This document shows, one piece after another, positions 15,221 through 19,605 of a stretch of DNA of 19,605 bases. The stretch comes from an uncultured Cellvibrio sp. (GTDB taxonomy: Bacteria; Pseudomonadota; Gammaproteobacteria; Pseudomonadales; Cellvibrionaceae). The stretch covers positions 1-19,605 of the forward strand of contig CAMPIG010000032.1 in NCBI GenBank assembly GCA_946886255.1, read 5' to 3'. The notes under the pieces were generated by a model. That model did not search any database. It was not told the origin of the DNA and worked only from the letters and a program-made list of their open reading frames with translations. Position 1 is the first letter of the stretch. Each line of letters begins with the position of its first letter. The translations under genes were made by a program, and so were the position numbers.

Positions 15221-17422
15221 ATGACGATCATGCAAAAACCGCAATACTGGAACAAAAACTTTCTCATTATAGGACTGATTGCGGTGTTGACCGCCTGTGG
15301 CGGAGGCGGGGGTGGTAATGACAATGACCCACCACCAGTAAGTGATACCACACCTGACAACTTTACATTCACCGCTGTAACCAATGCCGATGTGAATGCA
15401 GTCGTAGAGTCGAACAGCATCACCGTTGATGGCATTAATGCAGCCACAGCAATCAGTATCACTGGCGGTGAATACAAAATTGCTTCTAGTGATTACACCA
15501 CTTCAAATAGCACGGTCACTGATGGGCAATCAGTGATGGTCAGATTAACGACTACAGAAGCTGGCAATCAAACCAGCGAAGCTACCTTAACGATTGGTGG
15601 GGTCAGCTCAACCTTCACGGTGATTACACGTCCCGACGATACAACACCGGATACCTTCACTTTTCCCGCCGTCACTGGTGTTGCTGTAGATACACAGACA
15701 ACCTCGGATACCATCACGATAAGTGGCGTTAATACGGCAACCCCAATCAGTATTGCCGGCGGTGAATACCGTATCGCCGAAGGAGCCTACACCAGTGCCA
15801 ATGGCACGGTGATCAATGACCAGACAGTTTCCGTGAGGTTGACCAGTTCGACTGATACCAACACCGAAACGCAAGCAGTACTAACGGTCGGTGAACTCTC
15901 TGCGCATTTTTCTGTAACAACGGCACCTGATAGCACACCAACTGATTTCAGTTCAGAGCTACTGCCAATCACTAACGCACAACTGGGCGCAGTACTCACT
16001 TCAAATGCAATCACTGTTAGCGATATTGATGTAGCTGTACCAATTAGTATCTCTGGTGGCGAATACGCCATTGATGACGGTGACTTCACAGCAGTTGAAT
16101 CTACTGTAACCGAAGGGCAGACGGTTGTATTGCGTGCAACCGCTTCTAGCAATTTAAATACACAGCAGACAGCGGTTTTGAATATCGGCGGTGTAGAAGG
16201 CAGTTTTGAGATTACAACGTTAGCGGATACCACAGCTCCAGTTGCTGAATTTATGTTTCCGCCACCGGTTTCTATGACGGAAGGCGATACCCTGAGAGTA
16301 AGGGGAAAAGTTCAGGATGATTACAGTAGCGTCGAGAGTGCGATCATAAGTGTTAATGGTGTTGAGCAGACACTAGCAATTACACGAAACGAGAATGGCA
16401 CAGTTTCATGGGATGTAACTGTGGGGCTGGTTGAAGGCGAAAACACGTTGGTTGTATCGGCGATTGATGGTGAAGGTAATGATTCCCTCGATAGGGAAGG
16501 TGTGGCACAAGTAAAGGTTCACCGTGATCCCATGCTAAATAGTTTTCCTGATTCTGAACCTCCATTGCTTGCCCCAACAGCAATGGTATATGACAAAAGT
16601 AATGATCGATTATTAGTTACTGGAGATGAAACCATTTCAATAATATCCAGTATTGACGTACAAACAGGCGAGCGCAGCTTATTTCTTGACTTAACTCAAA
16701 CTCTCGGTGCGATACAAGATCTTTTACTAAATGAAGACAACAATCAATTGTTCATCATGGATCAGGCTAGCATTGTAGCTTTGGATCTCGCAAGCTCAGA
16801 CATTGTAGAAGATAATTGGGATGAAAGTTATTTAGGTTCCCCCTTTACATTTTTATTGGATGACATTGATGGGGAAAAGCTTATTGTTCCCAACACAAAT
16901 AATCGCAACGTTTTAACGGTTCAATTAGATCTTTCTATACCTACTGTCCTTTCTGACAATAATGATACAGATCTTGGGGTTGGGCTTGAGGTTATTCGCG
17001 GAATAGCTTTGGATCGTACATATGGTCGATATCTACTTGCCAGTCCAACCAATCAAGTCGTATACGCTGTCGATCGTGTTAGCGGTTATAGAAGCATATT
17101 CTCTGGTATGGACGAAGGCAGTGGAGATGAATTTTCGCCAGCTGCTATTGGATATCTTCGCCGGATAATCGTTGATGAAAAACGACAACGAGCAATTGTT
17201 GTTGAGGATGTGACTGGAAAAATATTTGCTGTTCGATTAAGCGATGCTTCAAGGTCCATCATCAGTTCTACAGGAATTGATGAAAATAATCCTATGATTC
17301 GAATATATGGCATGGCAGTTAAAGACTTTGATTCTTATATTTTTGTTAGCGATCCAGACACCGCCGCTATATTTGCGGTTGATATAGAAACAGGACATAG
17401 GGTCTACTTTTCTAAAAATTAA
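15221..17422 (+). CDS. Surface lipoprotein with Ig-like repeats and propeller-like C-terminus
   Basis: This 733-residue exported lipoprotein has a basic/hydrophobic signal ending in lipobox LTAC, giving lipidated Cys26, followed by a flexible Gly/Asn/Asp/Pro linker. Three tandem repeats of about 98, 97 and 99 residues follow (from about residue 42). Each contains an N/S-x-I-T-V/I-(S/D)-x-(I/V) strand, a GGEY-x-I turn and a T-V-T-(D/E)-G-Q-(S/T)-V strand. A further Ig-like domain starts at DTTAPVAEF (about residue 336), and a roughly 290-residue part ends the protein with units such as DRLLVTGD, GRYLLAS, TNQVVYAVDRVSG and AAIFAVDIETGHRVYF, like an NHL/SMP-30 or YVTN-type propeller. The likely place is the cell surface or outer-membrane leaflet, for binding or adhesion. 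I do not recognise a named family member, and no catalytic residues stand out. Confidence 0.88.
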   Translation: MTIMQKPQYWNKNFLIIGLIAVLTACGGGGGGNDNDPPPVSDTTPDNFTFTAVTNADVNAVVESNSITVDGINAATAISITGGEYKIASSDYTTSNSTVTDGQSVMVRLTTTEAGNQTSEATLTIGGVSSTFTVITRPDDTTPDTFTFPAVTGVAVDTQTTSDTITISGVNTATPISIAGGEYRIAEGAYTSANGTVINDQTVSVRLTSSTDTNTETQAVLTVGELSAHFSVTTAPDSTPTDFSSELLPITNAQLGAVLTSNAITVSDIDVAVPISISGGEYAIDDGDFTAVESTVTEGQTVVLRATASSNLNTQQTAVLNIGGVEGSFEITTLADTTAPVAEFMFPPPVSMTEGDTLRVRGKVQDDYSSVESAIISVNGVEQTLAITRNENGTVSWDVTVGLVEGENTLVVSAIDGEGNDSLDREGVAQVKVHRDPMLNSFPDSEPPLLAPTAMVYDKSNDRLLVTGDETISIISSIDVQTGERSLFLDLTQTLGAIQDLLLNEDNNQLFIMDQASIVALDLASSDIVEDNWDESYLGSPFTFLLDDIDGEKLIVPNTNNRNVLTVQLDLSIPTVLSDNNDTDLGVGLEVIRGIALDRTYGRYLLASPTNQVVYAVDRVSGYRSIFSGMDEGSGDEFSPAAIGYLRRIIVDEKRQRAIVVEDVTGKIFAVRLSDASRSIISSTGIDENNPMIRIYGMAVKDFDSYIFVSDPDTAAIFAVDIETGHRVYFSKN
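15344..16225 (+). repeat. Three tandem Ig-like protein repeats (98, 97, 99 codons)
   Basis: Units run 15344-15637, 15638-15928 and 15929-16225. All keep a D-(T/S)-T-P start or similar, an ISI-x-GGEY core and a strand ending F-x-(V/I)-T-T/R at the boundary. The DNA is diverged between units, so the duplications are not recent. Confidence 0.85.
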
Positions 17423-17521
17423 TACGTGCAAGGAGGAAAAGAAGCTGACCCACCTTGATAGCAAGCCTCCTTTGATTCAAGAAACCACTTAACCGAAAGC
17501 TCCATTGCCTATACTTTTCCC

Positions 17522-19605
17522 ATGAATCAAAAGTCACCTTTTATGAAGCGATCTCTCCAAACGCGCAAAGCCCTGTACCTAGCAATAACTGCTGCATCAC
17601 AACTGATATTGACTCCTCAGGTATTAGCTGGTCCGGAAAGCGGGCGAGTTGTCGGCGGGCGCGGCTCGATTGATCAATCAGGTTTGAATACTACGATTCA
17701 ACAGCAAACCGATCGTATGGCGATTGACTGGGAGAGTTTTAATGTAGCAATTGATGAGCGGGTGCAGTTTGTTCAACCATCATCTTCATCGCTGGCTCTT
17801 AACCGGGTATTGAGTCACACAGGTTCGGAGATTCATGGCCGTATTGAGGCTAATGGTCACATCTTGCTGGTGAATCCAAACGGTGTTTTCTTTGGTGAAA
17901 ATTCACATATTAATGTCGGCGGCATGATCGCCAGTGGGTTAAGCATAGATCCGGCAGATTTTATGAGTGGTGAATTCACGTTGACTGCTCTGGAGGGAAG
18001 CGAAGGCAAGGTAATTAATTCCGGCATTATAAGTGCGGCAACAGGTGGTTCAGTTTCCCTGCTTGGGCAACAGGTAAAAAACGAAGGCGTGATTTCGGCA
18101 AGGCTGGGCGCAGTGAGCCTGGCGGCGGGTAAGGAAGCTGTCATAACCTTCGACCAGCAAGGGCTGGTAGGAGTGCGGATTACCAAAGAAATTTTGCAGG
18201 ATGAGTTAGGTGTTGATGTAGCGCTAATCAATAGCGGCGAGATTTCTGCGGAGGGCGGCAGGATTCTGTTAAGCGCCAGCACGAGTCAGGATATATTCTC
18301 TCAGGCGGTGAATCATGGTGAGTTAAATTCTGCAAGCAGTGTGGTGATGCATGAGGATGGCAGTTTCACCCTGGGCGCAGGCGCGGATGTGATTAATACC
18401 GGCTCACTTGATGTGTCCAGCAACCTTGGTGATGCAGGGCAGATTGTGGTTATCGGGGAAAATATTACCCACAGTGGTCAGGTTCGCGCGAATACGGGTG
18501 CAGGCAACGCCGGGAATATTGAGTTACACAGTGTTGACACAACACGTCTCTCGGAATCCGCAAATATAGTGGCGGAAGCAGAAGCTGCGGGTACCGGCGG
18601 TAAAATCAAAATTCTGGGTAATAAAGTCGGGCTATTCGATGAAGCCCAGGTAAGTGCCTCGGGCAGTCATAGTGGCGGCCAAGTGTTGGTTGGTGGTGAT
18701 GAAAGCGGCATTAACACACGCATTCGTAACGCTGACTTTATTTATCTTGGGAAAGATACACAGGTTAGTGCTGATGGGATATTGGATGGCCATGGAGGAA
18801 AAATTATTACCTTCGCTTCGGATACTGCCCGCATTCATGGTGAATTGAGTGCGCGTGGTGGTAAGTTTGGTGGTAATGGTGGGTTTATTGAAACTTCGGG
18901 ATTAAAAGGGTTTGAATTATCCAGCACGCCTCATATTTCCAGCCCCACGGCAAATGGTGGGACATGGTTGATTGATCCATACAACATCGCCATCTCCGGC
19001 AGCGATACCAACAACATACCTGTAGTAGATGATGTCTTCACCTCCTCAGAAACAGGTTCTGTCGTAAATTTTGATACATTAAAAGCCGTTCTAAATGACG
19101 CAGGAAACGAAGGTGTTGTAATTATCAGAACGGGAGCTGGTGGTGATGGCGAAGGAAATATTTCTCTTCTCAGTAATATTGAATATGACATAGATCAAGG
19201 AGAAACTACTACATTACGCTTAGAAGCTCATAATAATGTCGTTTTTGGAAATAATCGTTATATAAAAAATGCTTCTGATAATTCAGGTAAATTAAACATT
19301 GAGCTAATCGCTAATCTTGATGGCGATACCAACAACGGCGGCAACATTATTTTCAATCAAGGAAGCTATTTAAGAACCTCTGGTGGATATTTTTCGGCTG
19401 GTGTCAGATTTGATACTAATGAACAAGGCGAATTGGTTGCCCGACCAGAGGATATAGCAACACCAAAAGGAAATGATTTCCTTGCTTATGAAAATAATGA
19501 CAATGGCTTCGCTACTATTGATACTTCAACCGGAACTGACGATATAGGTGGTGCTGTTACCATCAATATGGGTGGTGGAGTATCGGTAGGCTCCGATATC
19601 ATAAC
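17522..19605 (+). CDS. Filamentous-haemagglutinin-type TpsA exoprotein, 3' end missing
   Basis: The frame is open from the ATG at 17522 to the window end (694 codons) with no stop, so the gene continues beyond. It encodes the secreted member of a two-partner-secretion system, exported by Sec and then by an outer-membrane TpsB partner that is not seen here. The signal peptide spans about residues 1-36 with a likely cut after QVLA. The TPS domain (about 37-270) shows TDRMAIDWESFNVA, VQFVQPSSSSLALNRVL, the hallmark NPNGVFFG (118-125), VGGMIASGL and GGSVSLLGQQVKNEG. A repetitive beta-helix region with Gly/Asn/Ser turns follows, including WLIDPYNIAISG (from Trp482), a phrase common in large adhesins. 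A second in-frame ATG at 17543 is an alternative start; neither has a clear ribosome site. Function is probably adhesion or contact-dependent, but the effector end is outside the window. Confidence 0.9.
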   Translation, partial: MNQKSPFMKRSLQTRKALYLAITAASQLILTPQVLAGPESGRVVGGRGSIDQSGLNTTIQQQTDRMAIDWESFNVAIDERVQFVQPSSSSLALNRVLSHTGSEIHGRIEANGHILLVNPNGVFFGENSHINVGGMIASGLSIDPADFMSGEFTLTALEGSEGKVINSGIISAATGGSVSLLGQQVKNEGVISARLGAVSLAAGKEAVITFDQQGLVGVRITKEILQDELGVDVALINSGEISAEGGRILLSASTSQDIFSQAVNHGELNSASSVVMHEDGSFTLGAGADVINTGSLDVSSNLGDAGQIVVIGENITHSGQVRANTGAGNAGNIELHSVDTTRLSESANIVAEAEAAGTGGKIKILGNKVGLFDEAQVSASGSHSGGQVLVGGDESGINTRIRNADFIYLGKDTQVSADGILDGHGGKIITFASDTARIHGELSARGGKFGGNGGFIETSGLKGFELSSTPHISSPTANGGTWLIDPYNIAISGSDTNNIPVVDDVFTSSETGSVVNFDTLKAVLNDAGNEGVVIIRTGAGGDGEGNISLLSNIEYDIDQGETTTLRLEAHNNVVFGNNRYIKNASDNSGKLNIELIANLDGDTNNGGNIIFNQGSYLRTSGGYFSAGVRFDTNEQGELVARPEDIATPKGNDFLAYENNDNGFATIDTSTGTDDIGGAVTINMGGGVSVGSDII

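Noticed and set aside
15344..16225. CRISPR or DNA-level tandem repeat
   Set aside because: The roughly 294-bp units are in-frame, diverged protein repeats; there are no short identical repeats with spacers.
17430..17472. Inverted repeat AAGGAGG/CCTCCTT after the lipoprotein gene as a terminator
   Set aside because: The stem is only 7 bp with a 29-nt loop and is not followed by a T run, so it does not meet intrinsic-terminator criteria.

Overview
The window is from a Gram-negative proteobacterium, most likely a gammaproteobacterium. The evidence is a type VI secretion (T6SS) locus with a periplasmic-facing lipoprotein, a Ton/Tol-type motor and a two-partner-secretion adhesin. A Cellvibrionaceae-like marine or soil bacterium would fit, but I cannot prove the genus from sequence alone. 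All recognised genes are on the + strand.

Bases 1-11949 hold one compact T6SS block. In order it contains the 3' part of a TagH/Fha forkhead-associated scaffold (cut by the left edge), the membrane-complex genes tssJ, tssK, tssL and tssM, then tagF, pppA (PP2C phosphatase) and a large ppkA-type Ser/Thr kinase. This is the full threonine-phosphorylation control pathway (kinase, phosphatase, FHA reader, TagF repressor) next to the T6SS trans-envelope complex. Sheath, baseplate and tube genes (tssA-C, tssE-H, hcp, vgrG) are not in the window. The kinase carries a tail of seven Asp-Lys-Thr type motifs at its N-terminus and a TagR-like formylglycine-generating-enzyme (FGE/SUMF1) domain on its periplasmic C-terminus. 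Two copies of the same kind of Thr motif sit at the N-terminus of TssL, so kinase, TssL and the FHA reader look linked by shared phosphothreonine docking sites.

Bases 11985-14900 continue on the same strand with short gaps: a 60-residue SHOCT-like small protein, an ExbB/TolQ/MotA channel protein, two ExbD/TolR proteins (the first has Asn where the channel Asp is expected) and a TonB/AgmX-type transducer. This is a complete proton-motive-force motor beside the kinase. No tagQ, tagS or tagT gene is seen, although that is the module which feeds PpkA in Pseudomonas aeruginosa.

Bases 14901-15220 are non-coding, with inverted repeats and a good CRP/Vfr-like site. After that comes a surface module: a 733-residue lipoprotein with three tandem Ig-like repeats, a further Ig-like domain and a propeller-like C-terminus, then the 5' part of a filamentous-haemagglutinin-type TpsA exoprotein that runs off the right edge. 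Both surface genes change base composition sharply along their length, which suggests modular exchange.
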